Assembly: GCF_016650035.1 (NCBI RefSeq)
Contig: NZ_JAENWM010000023.1
Span: forward strand, 1 to 45,029
Reading direction: 5' to 3'
Source: Clostridium sp.
Lineage (GTDB): Bacteria > Bacillota > Clostridia > Clostridiales > Clostridiaceae
Length of the DNA stretch: 45,029 nt
The notes under the pieces were generated by a model. It had not been told where the DNA came from, did not search any database, and was given only the letters and a program-made list of their open reading frames with translations. This document shows, in pieces, positions 1-7,568 of the stretch. A program made the position numbers and the translations under genes. Each line of letters starts with the position of its first letter. Positions within the stretch are counted from its first letter, which is position 1.

Positions 1-191
1 GTCCAATCACCATTTAGCCTTAAAATCTTTATTCCTTCTTTTACCTCGGCTTCTTTTATCCATTTATATATTGTACCTTTGTTTATTTTTTTATCTAGAG
101 AAACTTTAGTAATACTTTCTTTTTCAGAACCAGTTACTCTTGCAATCACTTCTTTCTTTATTTCTTCAGTGTATCCAATTTTACTCACCAT
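1..191 (-). CDS. IS3-type transposase OrfA, N-terminal part (cut by window edge)
   Basis: An open frame reads leftward off the window edge from an ATG at 191, giving 63 residues that begin MVSKIGYTEEIKKEV. The stretch ending TIYKWIKEAE has the look of the helix-turn-helix that opens OrfA proteins of IS3-like elements, which binds the element ends. A purine-rich GAGAGAAG lies about 8 bases before the ATG. The gene continues outside the window, so completeness cannot be judged. The identification rests on general resemblance of a short segment; another small DNA-binding protein is possible. Confidence 0.55.
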   Translation of the reverse strand, partial: MVSKIGYTEEIKKEVIARVTGSEKESITKVSLDKKINKGTIYKWIKEAEVKEGIKILRLNGDW

Positions 192-244
192 GCTATATTT
201 CTTCTCTCGTAAAGACTATACTGTATTTTTCTCTACGACAAACT

Positions 245-562
245 ACCTTAACACATAGGGTTATTGAGGAAATCGAGCAGTTTGATACCCATGGAAGATA
301 CCCATACAGTAGACACGGTCATAAACTTTTCGAAAGGGGAGGTTATCCCTTATTGTCATCGGAATTCAAATCCGTCATTGACTATTACTGTAAAGCAGAA
401 AATCAACATGGCAAGAAGGTTACTACCATTTATACAGAATCTCATAATGCATCTACATTTTTCTTATCCCTCCAGCAAAATGGAATAGATAACCTAGTTA
501 AAATTACAGAAGAAGCCGTGCTTTCCCAGATATTCCGCAAACAGTTTACAATTAAATTGTAA
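245..562 (+). pseudogene. unidentified 3' gene remnant next to IS3-like element
   Basis: An open frame ends at 562 with about 100 plausible protein residues (around THGRYPYSRHGHKLF and ending RKQFTIKL). The only in-frame Met is far upstream, inside the opposite-strand transposase, and there is no ribosome binding site before the protein-like part. The simplest reading is that the insertion at the window's left edge cut off the 5' end of a host or transposon gene. I do not recognise the family. It could be the C-terminus of another transposase, but no catalytic motif is visible. Confidence 0.35.
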
Positions 563-596
563 AAATACTCTATAAAAAATTATAAAGGGTATTTTT
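561..596 (+). terminator. probable terminator after the gene remnant
   Basis: Arms aaaaatac and gtattttt can pair around an AT-rich interior with further partial pairing (tata/tata), and the hairpin ends in a run of T. It starts at the stop codon of the remnant. The stem is AT-rich and imperfect, so confidence is moderate. Confidence 0.4.
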
Positions 597-770
597 ACTT
601 ATAATAACTAATTTACCAAATGGAATTTAAAATAAAGTTTAAAAATGAATATAACTCCCCTTCCCCATAAAATAACCTTTATTCAATTGTAAAATATTTT
701 GTTAGTAAGAAAAGTCATCACTGCTGAGGAGTAAATGAGAATTTACTACACAAAATACAGCATTAACAAT

Positions 771-2173
771 TTATTCTGTATCTAAAAAAGCTCTTTCGAC
801 AAAGGTATATTTAATTAAAAAACTCAGTATTATTAACTCAAATAGTATTTCTTCTATAAACCACTTTATTGTAGTTTTGCCTTTTGAAAACTGCTGCTTA
901 AAGTTTTTAAATCTCTTAAATAAAAATGCTTGCATCAAATTATAAGCCATGAACATTATGTTTAAAATCGACTCTATAGCTACTGGATCATATTTATAAC
1001 AATGTCCCAAATTACAGTAGCTTTTAAGTTGATGAAAACATGAATTTTCAATATTCCATCTCAAATGAACAATTTTAAGTATCGTTTTTGGATTCATGTT
1101 TTTATTTGTTGTGCCTATAAAAATCTCTCTAAACGAATAATTTTCTTCACCTCGTACAGTGGATTCAATGACTTTTGTAAACTTGTATATTCTTATATCA
1201 GTATATTTTTTAGGTATAGTTGAATCCTCTATTTTAGTATCTTTAGACCAATAGGATACGGTTGTTTTTACATTATTCACCTTATATATAAAGCTATCAT
1301 TGCAAGAATGGTATTGAGCAAAATGCACTATTTCTCTATGAATGCTTCTTGTTTTATCTTCTAATCTTATAACAGCATGTTTTCTTGAATGCAATACAGC
1401 CTTGAAAAAGGGGGCAGTAAAATATAGCGAATCACCAACAATAGTATCTATCCACGATGGAAGCTCTTTGAGTAATGTAAGAGCGCCTGTGTGTTCTCCT
1501 TCAGATTTGGTTACAATGTGTTCTTTATATGTATTTTTATTTATTTTTATTTTTTCGGATTCAACTTTCAACATGTTTTGTTTAATAATATAATTTATCT
1601 CACTGCCAATAACCATTGCTACAACTGTTTTATGAACATAATGATAGCCTGTTTTATTTTTCATAAGTACACAATTGTTACATTTTCTTTTTTCGCCACT
1701 ATTTATAATATCACTTCCATCAAAGGCATATACTGTATAGCCATCTATAGTTCCTTTTTTAAAAGTTTTATTTTTAGCTAATATAGAATTTATAGTTTGA
1801 AAGCTTTTTTCTAAGGCTTCTAGATCCCATTTTGTTAAAGTACGAGCGATTGTATCTATGCTTGGTAATTTTGTTCTTTTAGGAAATAATGGGGTGAAAA
1901 CACCATAATTAATCATCTTCCCTAATCTATTAAAACTCTCTACCCTAAGTACAAACCCCCAAAATAAAATCATAAAAATCACACCTGTATTTACATCTTG
2001 CTTTTCCCTTAAATCCTTTTGATCATATGCTTTTCCCTTAAATCCTTTTGATTCTTGACAATATCATAAAAATGAAATACTCTTTTAATATACTTTAAAA
2101 ATTTCTTTGATTTTTTGAATTCACTTTCTAATAGTTTTTTCTTTTGTTGGAATTTGAATCTAAAAATAGTAAC
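771..2173 (-). pseudogene. IS4-family DDE transposase, frameshifted near N-terminus
   Basis: The main open part (1982 to 771, 403 residues) is a DDE transposase: AFDGSD and VGDSLYF hold the two Asp residues and LRWNIENSCFHQLK the Glu region, close to the IS4 Y-R-E-K signature. Protein-like sequence continues upstream of the apparent Met: DLREKQDVNTG reads straight into it. Further upstream the frame is shifted. FHFYDIVKNQKDLREK is legible in another frame and can be followed back to about 2173. The break coincides with a 24-bp direct repeat (2000-2023 and 2029-2052); removing 29 bp restores one continuous frame. No good start codon is seen at the far end (GTT or ATT in frame after an AAGGAG), so a second lesion is possible. 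Confidence 0.8.
2000..2052. repeat. 24-bp direct repeat that breaks the IS4 transposase frame
   Basis: Two identical 24-bp copies (2000-2023, 2029-2052) are separated by 5 bp. The 29-bp period is not a multiple of three, so the duplication shifts the transposase frame and brings in a TAA seven codons later. It looks like a replication-slippage event. Confidence 0.9.
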
Positions 2174-2284
2174 ATCTCCTTTTTTTCGGTGTGCAAACTA
2201 TATTATAAGGGGATGTTATTTCTTTGTCCATTTTTCACAAAATATGCTAATTTAACTTACAATTACAAAAAAAAATCGGTGAAA

Positions 2285-2339
2285 AAAGATAAACCCGCTG
2301 AAAGTATTGATTTGTAACACTTTCAGCGGGTTTATCTTT
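2285..2339. repeat. perfect 21-bp inverted repeat (13-nt loop)
   Basis: Positions 2285-2305 and 2319-2339 are exact reverse complements of 21 bases with a 13-base loop; the arms contain AAACCCGCTGAAAG and CTTTCAGCGGGTTT. The structure could terminate transcription in either direction, as T-rich sequence follows on the plus strand. It abuts the truncated IS66 transposase remnant, so it may instead be a leftover transposon end or the trace of a hairpin-mediated rearrangement. Confidence 0.7.
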
Positions 2340-2361
2340 ATCTCTGCGGAATCTCTGTGCG

Positions 2362-2601
2362 GGAGCAGATGCGTCAGCTACTGTGTTTAGCATTATAAAT
2401 ACGGCAGCAACCAATAATTTGGATGCTTATAAATATCTTGAATATCTCTTGAGAAAGTTGCCCAATATTAATTTTGCATCAAATCCCTCTGTGCTTTATG
2501 AATATTTGCCCTGGGCAGATAAGGTACAACTTGAATGCAGAATAACTACAGCAGAGACAGAAATAACCCAAAAGGAGGACCATTGCAGTGAGTCAGCCTA
2601 A
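2362..2601 (+). pseudogene. IS66-family transposase (TnpC), C-terminal remnant
   Basis: The frame reads GADASATVFSIINTAA, then NNLDAYKYLEYLLRKLPN and LPWADKVQ, the characteristic C-terminal segment of IS66 TnpC proteins. Full-length TnpC is about 500 residues; only the last ~80 remain. Homology starts abruptly at 2362, just after the hairpin at 2285-2339, and no tnpA or tnpB is present. The frame stops at 2601, overlapping the next gene by 14 bp. Confidence 0.8.
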
Positions 2602-2866
2602 TATTGACTATATGATGAATATGACAAAAGAGTTTCTTAGTTGTAAAATCGACGATATAGCATATACTCTTGATTTTCCATATGAGCTGGAACAGCGATA
2701 CAAAAAAATTCATCGAGAAGATGATGATTATTGTGAATTGATATATGAATGTCTTTATGAAGAAGGCATTGCTATATATAATGAGCTATCAGACCCTGAA
2801 TTTAAGAAACTTATTCGAAAACAGTATAATTACATAAAGAAAATTGCAAAAGAAGAATTTTATTAA
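2588..2866 (+). CDS. small acidic protein downstream of IS66 remnant, unknown function
   Basis: A 92-residue protein starts at GTG 2588, chosen because AAAGGAGGA lies 9 bases before it. It is acidic and rich in Tyr, Glu and Ile (DFPYELEQRYKKIHRED, CELIYECLYEEG), with no signal peptide or membrane segment. It overlaps the end of the IS66 transposase remnant, so it was probably translationally coupled to it and may be an IS66 passenger gene. I do not recognise a family. A clear terminator follows. The gene itself looks intact although its partner is truncated. Confidence 0.6.
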   Translation: MSQPNIDYMMNMTKEFLSCKIDDIAYTLDFPYELEQRYKKIHREDDDYCELIYECLYEEGIAIYNELSDPEFKKLIRKQYNYIKKIAKEEFY

Positions 2867-2867
2867 A

Positions 2868-2902
2868 AACAGCTTCACAGAATAATGTGGAGCTGTTTTT
2901 TT
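2868..2902 (+). terminator. rho-independent terminator
   Basis: A 12-bp stem (AACAGCTTCACA with TGTGGAGCTGTT, one G-T pair) is followed by TTTTTTT. It starts two bases after the stop codon of the small protein. Confidence 0.85.
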
Positions 2903-3313
2903 AGGTAACGGTATGTGTTCCATCTCTTACAAATAATAACACTCCCTTGTTTTTTATTGCTACAATAAAAATTTAAAGGAAGTGCTTTTACCTCCATGGC
3001 TATCGCCAAGTTTTTTTCTATTCTTTTCTCAAATTTTCACCACAACTTCAATTCTACTCATCTCGCATCAGCTGTTCCATCTTCGTTTTGCTCCGCATAT
3101 GTTGTTCACTGAAAATTCACAACCCCCATCGCCCTTGCGAGGCCTGGTCTGGGCTTGCTACTAGGAGATGGCTGGAAGTTAGTTCCTTGCTATTTGACTG
3201 TTTCCTTTTGCTTGAGTTTTAAATTTGATTAATTAATATCATTTTCTTTATTTATCTCAATCTTATATGTAAATATTTATTATAAGTTACAAGATTATAT
3301 TTTATTCAAAGTG
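2903..3313. other. 410-bp gap without a gene; left copy of a cassette-flanking repeat
   Basis: No supported gene was found here. The plus-strand frame at 2982-3164 is proline- and phenylalanine-rich, has no family resemblance and no ribosome binding site. The middle of the gap (3063-3138) holds a sequence seen again at 12225-12312. The right third is very AT-rich and contains no clear terminator for the minus-strand polysaccharide genes that end at 3314. Confidence 0.6.
3063..3138 (+). repeat. cassette-flanking direct repeat, left copy
   Basis: This begins TCGCATCAGCTGTTCCATCT and continues with GTTCACTGAAAATTCACAACCC and CCTTGC. The copy at 12225-12312 matches 20 of the first 21 bases, then the GTTCACT...TTCACAAACCC block, with a ~15-bp length difference between. 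Both are in the same orientation, and both lie just downstream of a minus-strand glycosyltransferase gene. Confidence 0.7.
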
Positions 3314-4210
3314 TTAAAAAAATAATTTATGAATTACTTTTTTAATTAGAAAAATATAGTTTATACTACTTACAATACTTTTATTTATCTTTTTATACTC
3401 TTTATGTTTTAAACTTTTAAGATACATATTAGTTTTAAATTTTTCAATTATCTCTTCATCTTTTTTCTTGTTTAAATAATATAGTCTTGCCCAATCATAA
3501 TATAACCCTAAATTATTACTACATGTGAAAGAGTCCTTGTGTACTCTAAAGTAACTTCTTGTAGAATAAACAAAACCAATCTTTTTATATTCAAGTAATG
3601 GTAATAAAAATAATAATAGATCATTTCCAGCCCCAAATTTATTGAAAATCAAACTATCTTCATTAGGTATCTCCACCATTAAATTTTGAACTACATCTTT
3701 TTTTCTAAATATTGCACACCCAGGTGAAACTGGAACATTACCACCAAGTATTGATAACTCTTCAAATATATTAAAATTAAATATTTTATCAACATTAAAA
3801 ACGTTGAATGCCAATTTTTGTTTATTTTCATAAACTATCCAAGCCGGGCTGTAAACAAATGCTATTTCATTATCCTTGTCTAGAAGCTCAGTTGTCTTTT
3901 CGATAAAATCATTATCCATCCAATCATCAGACCATAAAAATTTTATATATTCCCCAGTAGAATATTTTAAACATTCTAACCAATTTCTAACTGGACCAAT
4001 ATTTTCATTATTTTTATAAACACTTATTCTATCATATTTTTTCTCAAATTCTTGACATATTTCATATGTTTTATCTGTACTACAATTATCGACGATTATG
4101 ATTTCAATGGATTTACAAGTCTGAGCTAAAGCACTTTCGATTGTTTCACTGATTATTTTCTCCCTATTGTATACTGGTATAAGAATACTTGTTTTAATGT
4201 TTTGGTCCAT
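3314..4210 (-). CDS. GT2 glycosyltransferase
   Basis: A 298-residue GT-A fold enzyme, predicted to transfer a sugar from a nucleotide donor to the lipid-linked repeat unit on the cytoplasmic face. The N-terminus has the GT2 nucleotide-binding pattern TSILIPVYNRE (8-18) and VDNCSTDKT (40-48); WSDDW at 93-97 supplies the metal-binding acidic motif. There is no membrane segment apart from a weakly hydrophobic, basic C-terminus. It is the last gene of the tyvelose cassette and is clearly paralogous to the next gene upstream (shared DNCSTD and NIGP..NW motifs). Donor and acceptor cannot be read from sequence; the neighbouring CDP-tyvelose genes make tyvelosyl transfer possible for one of the pair. 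Confidence 0.85.
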   Translation of the reverse strand: MDQNIKTSILIPVYNREKIISETIESALAQTCKSIEIIIVDNCSTDKTYEICQEFEKKYDRISVYKNNENIGPVRNWLECLKYSTGEYIKFLWSDDWMDNDFIEKTTELLDKDNEIAFVYSPAWIVYENKQKLAFNVFNVDKIFNFNIFEELSILGGNVPVSPGCAIFRKKDVVQNLMVEIPNEDSLIFNKFGAGNDLLLFLLPLLEYKKIGFVYSTRSYFRVHKDSFTCSNNLGLYYDWARLYYLNKKKDEEIIEKFKTNMYLKSLKHKEYKKINKSIVSSINYIFLIKKVIHKLFF

Positions 4211-4226
4211 AATTATCTCCCATTTC

Positions 4227-5159
4227 TTAATTTAAATATTTGTGTAATTTTCTACTAACACTTCTTTTAATTAACTTGCCTTTGAGATTTAAATAATAAT
4301 AATAATTTAAATGTATATCTATTATATTTAATATTTTTTTATACAAATTTATATCAATTTTAAAATTATATATACTATTCACAAATAAAATATACCTATT
4401 AACTATTTCATATATTAACTTTTTACTATCTTTTTGGTTCATGATGTTATTTTTTATTAATAATAACCTTAAATTCAAAATAAATCTTGAATTGTCTATT
4501 ATTGTATCTAAATCCATATTAGTTACTATATTGTCATCATGAAAATTATAGTAAACACTTTGTTTATTTATATATCCTACATTACCATTACACATCAACA
4601 TTAACCATAATTCTATATCTGAATATAATATAGAATTATTACTAAAAGCATTAATTTTCATTGCCTCTTCTCTTATAAAAACATTGCTAATTACTGGTAT
4701 GTGATAATTCTTACTCCAAAAATTTCGTAAAAATTCTTTTCCATCAGTAACCTGTTTTAAACTTATATTAGTGCTAACTTGTTGTTTTCTTCCCAATACA
4801 CAATCTGTTATTACTAAATTTATAGAATTATCTTTAGTAAATAGGTTAATAGCATTTTGTACATATTCATTATCAATGAAATAATCATCGTCACATAAAA
4901 TTACACAATATTTACCTTTTGATTTCATTAATGCATTTTTCCAATTTAAAATTGGTCCAATATTCCTAAAATTTTTTACATACCTTATTTTAGTATCATT
5001 ATACTTACTTACTATTTCTTCAGTATTATCGGTTGAACAGTTATCCGAAATAATTATTTCTAAATTACCATAAGTTTGATTCAATGCAGATTTTATACAC
5101 TTTTCCAAAAAAATTGCTCTGTTGTATGTTGGAATAAGTATGCTAACTAAAGAATCCAT
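4227..5159 (-). CDS. GT2 glycosyltransferase
   Basis: About 310 residues, GT2 family. Motifs are SILIPTYNRA near the N-terminus, SDNCSTDNTEEI, and CDDDYF at about 93-98 (full-frame numbering) as the acidic metal site. The frame is open to a GTG at 5171, but I prefer ATG 5159 because AAGGTG lies 9 bases before it. That start overlaps the end of the wzx gene by 17 bp, suggesting translational coupling. The C-terminal third is rich in Asn, Ile and Tyr and lacks recognisable motifs. It is a tandem paralogue of the downstream GT. Its role is to add one residue to the repeat unit; the sugar is unknown. Confidence 0.85.
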   Translation of the reverse strand: MDSLVSILIPTYNRAIFLEKCIKSALNQTYGNLEIIISDNCSTDNTEEIVSKYNDTKIRYVKNFRNIGPILNWKNALMKSKGKYCVILCDDDYFIDNEYVQNAINLFTKDNSINLVITDCVLGRKQQVSTNISLKQVTDGKEFLRNFWSKNYHIPVISNVFIREEAMKINAFSNNSILYSDIELWLMLMCNGNVGYINKQSVYYNFHDDNIVTNMDLDTIIDNSRFILNLRLLLIKNNIMNQKDSKKLIYEIVNRYILFVNSIYNFKIDINLYKKILNIIDIHLNYYYYLNLKGKLIKRSVSRKLHKYLN

Positions 5160-6507
5160 TTGTTTTTTCACCTTCTTTTTTATTTAATACATATATAGTT
5201 TGAATAGGTCCCAATATTACTCCAGGTAATAAGCAGCATATAGTCCCTAAAATCACCCCTGGATTTCCTAAATTCATATTTTCAGAGAAATAAATAGATA
5301 AGGGTATATTTGCTATAGCAGCAATTATTGATACATACATAGATAAATTTAAAAACCCAGCACCATTCAAGAAATATGAATATATATTATTCCACACAGA
5401 TATAAGTGTGTACAATGCCATACAACCTATTAGATATTTAGGGAAAATTATACTGTCTCCAATCCAAACCTTTAAAATTTTATCTGATAGTAACGCTAAA
5501 ATCCCAACACATATTACTATAGGAATCATTAATAGGTTTAATTTTTTTAACAACTTTTTAATCCACGCTATATCTCCCTTAAGGTAGGCTTCTGTATAAG
5601 CTGACCACAATGGTGTAACAATTATTGTATGCCCAACTATAACCGCACTAAACAACTTTTTTGCGATATTATAAGAAGTTACCTCTGCTGGTCCTAATAC
5701 TTGAGTTATAATCATGTTATCTGTTGTAAATATTACTACTACTGCAATTTGAATAATAAAGAATCTAATTCCTATACCTAATATATCTTTCACTCTATTT
5801 TTTCTTACTAATTTTAGTTCTGGTAATAAATTCTTATGGCGTATGAAAAAATATGTAGTTAAAATCATACTAGAAGTGACCATAGCCAACCCATAGCTTA
5901 TGCCAATATATACTAAATCACCACTACTTATTTGCTTTAATATTAAAAGATTTATTAATGAAAATAAATTCATTAACAACATACCTATGCCTGTAAAAGC
6001 GGATTCTTGTACTGCATGAAAAAGTTGATTACACAGAGATAATACAAAATTAAATAAGAAAAAGCATACTACTATTATAACAAGCTCTATAAATACGCTA
6101 TTATTAAGTGTATTAGTATTAAATATCTTATTCCAATTTAAACTTGGTATTATAATCATTAATACTATAAATATAAATATTACAATAGCACTTATTGCTG
6201 CATAAGCTGTAGATACATATTCTTTAGCACTTTTTATATCATTTTTACTTAATGATTCTGTTAATTTATTTCTCAATCCATTTCCAAGTCCTATATCAAA
6301 AAAACTCATCCATGATATTATTGCTAAAAGAGTCATCCACACTCCATATTGTTCTGAATTCAAATAACTAATTGTCATAGGAATAAGTAAGTAACTTATT
6401 CCTATGCTTATAGTTTTAAATATAAAACTTAAAGATATATTTGTCTTTACATTTTTACTCCTACTACCACCATCTATTTCTGATATTTTTTGTACTTTAG
6501 CCCTCAA
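5143..6507 (-). CDS. wzx: Wzx-type lipid-linked oligosaccharide flippase
   Basis: 454 residues with about 12-14 hydrophobic segments and the N-terminal pattern of the MATE/MVF-like polysaccharide transporters (SYLLIPMTISYLNSEQYG, then FDIGLGNGLRNKL). Such proteins move undecaprenyl-linked repeat units across the membrane. The start is TTG 6507, with GGAG 8 bases upstream. It sits between the tyvelose pathway genes and two GTs, so the flippase travels with the sugar it may recognise. It is the only flippase in the window. Base composition is very AT-rich, like the wzy gene at 13.1 kb. Confidence 0.88.
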   Translation of the reverse strand: MRAKVQKISEIDGGSRSKNVKTNISLSFIFKTISIGISYLLIPMTISYLNSEQYGVWMTLLAIISWMSFFDIGLGNGLRNKLTESLSKNDIKSAKEYVSTAYAAISAIVIFIFIVLMIIIPSLNWNKIFNTNTLNNSVFIELVIIVVCFFLFNFVLSLCNQLFHAVQESAFTGIGMLLMNLFSLINLLILKQISSGDLVYIGISYGLAMVTSSMILTTYFFIRHKNLLPELKLVRKNRVKDILGIGIRFFIIQIAVVVIFTTDNMIITQVLGPAEVTSYNIAKKLFSAVIVGHTIIVTPLWSAYTEAYLKGDIAWIKKLLKKLNLLMIPIVICVGILALLSDKILKVWIGDSIIFPKYLIGCMALYTLISVWNNIYSYFLNGAGFLNLSMYVSIIAAIANIPLSIYFSENMNLGNPGVILGTICCLLPGVILGPIQTIYVLNKKEGEKTNGFFS

Positions 6508-6520
6508 CTTTTTTTCTCCT

Positions 6521-7546
6521 TCAGTAAACTGACTTTTCTAACCAGCTTAGCATTCGCTCAATTCCTTCTTCTTTGCTAACCATCGGTTTCCATCCAGTAA
6601 ATTTTGTTATTTTTTCATTATTAGCAACAAATACTTTTTGATCGCTCTCTCTCCATGGAGTTTCTCTATAATTTAATTTTATATTAAGCCTTTTTTCTAG
6701 TAAATTAAAAAGTTCAAGTAATGAAAGGCTGTTTTCTATTCCTCCACCTATATTAAATACTTGTCCTTTTGTTTTTTCTATGTTCTCTATTGCTGCGAAG
6801 TAACATTTAACAATATCATCAGCATATAGCACGTCTCTTACTTGTTTACCATTACCTGAAATAGTAAATGATTCTTTAATCATTTCTAACTTAGTTTCAA
6901 TAGCCTTTTGACAAAACCAACCTATCCAACCTTGATCATAAGTTGCATATTGATGCCCACCATACATTGAAGAATGTCTAAATACCACTGTATTTAACCC
7001 ATACATTCTATGATAATCTAAAAGGTACTGATCCGCCGCGCCTTTTGAACATCCGTATGGAGAATGAAAATCTAATCCTGTATTTTCATTAAATCCCTGT
7101 GGATAATCTTTAAGTTTATATCTTGTACTTGTTTCTTCATATTCTAAATCTTCAAAATCTCCATAAACTTTATTGGTTGATGAGTATGTTACTATAGTTT
7201 TAGGTGAATATTTTCTTACAGTTTCAAGTAGATTGTGCGTTCCCATAGTATTTATCTCAAAATCGAGTCGTGGATTTTCAATTGATGTCGTCATTGCAAC
7301 TTGTCCTGCTAGATGAAATATTACATCTGGTTTTAAATTCTTTATTGCATTTTCCACATCATTATAATTTCTTATATCTCCATGTATATGAGTAAACTCT
7401 CCTTGCTCTTTAAGCCAATTTAAGTTTTTTTCTGCTCCATTTCTAAAAAGATTATCGAAGACATATAGTTCTTCTCCTCTTTTCATAACTTCTGCTGCTA
7501 AATTACTTCCTACGAAACCGCAGCCACCGGTAATAAGAAACTTCAT
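6521..7546 (-). CDS. rfbE: CDP-paratose 2-epimerase (makes CDP-tyvelose)
   Basis: 341-residue extended short-chain dehydrogenase/reductase that inverts C2 of CDP-paratose using bound NAD. The Rossmann motif is TGGCGFVG (6-13). The catalytic set is YSSTNKVYG (121-129) and Y164-x3-K168 in SPYGCSKG. The patterns STNKVYGD, FHLAGQVAM and SMYGGHQ are typical of the RfbE/Tyv group and set it apart from UDP-glucose 4-epimerases. It follows rfbH within 25 bp in the order rfbF, reductase, rfbG, rfbH, rfbE. Its presence indicates that the end product is tyvelose rather than paratose or abequose. Confidence 0.88.
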   Translation of the reverse strand: MKFLITGGCGFVGSNLAAEVMKRGEELYVFDNLFRNGAEKNLNWLKEQGEFTHIHGDIRNYNDVENAIKNLKPDVIFHLAGQVAMTTSIENPRLDFEINTMGTHNLLETVRKYSPKTIVTYSSTNKVYGDFEDLEYEETSTRYKLKDYPQGFNENTGLDFHSPYGCSKGAADQYLLDYHRMYGLNTVVFRHSSMYGGHQYATYDQGWIGWFCQKAIETKLEMIKESFTISGNGKQVRDVLYADDIVKCYFAAIENIEKTKGQVFNIGGGIENSLSLLELFNLLEKRLNIKLNYRETPWRESDQKVFVANNEKITKFTGWKPMVSKEEGIERMLSWLEKSVY

Positions 7547-7568
7547 AAATAAGGACTCCCTTCAACTA

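Larger units (their letters stand above)
647..2222 (-). mobile_element. IS4-type insertion sequence, probably inactive
   Basis: The element carries one transposase gene on the minus strand. Imperfect inverted repeats bracket it: 647-662 begins GAATATAACTCCCC and 2207-2222 is AAGGGGATGTTATTTC, which match in inverted orientation at about 14 of 16 positions with one indel. The resulting length of about 1.58 kb is normal for an IS4 element with a ~450-residue transposase. I could not identify a target-site duplication, so the ends are tentative. The transposase is frameshifted. Confidence 0.5.

Noticed and set aside
2982-3164. Plus-strand 60-residue open frame
   Set aside because: No ribosome binding site, low-complexity composition, and it overlaps a noncoding repeat that recurs at 12225-12312.
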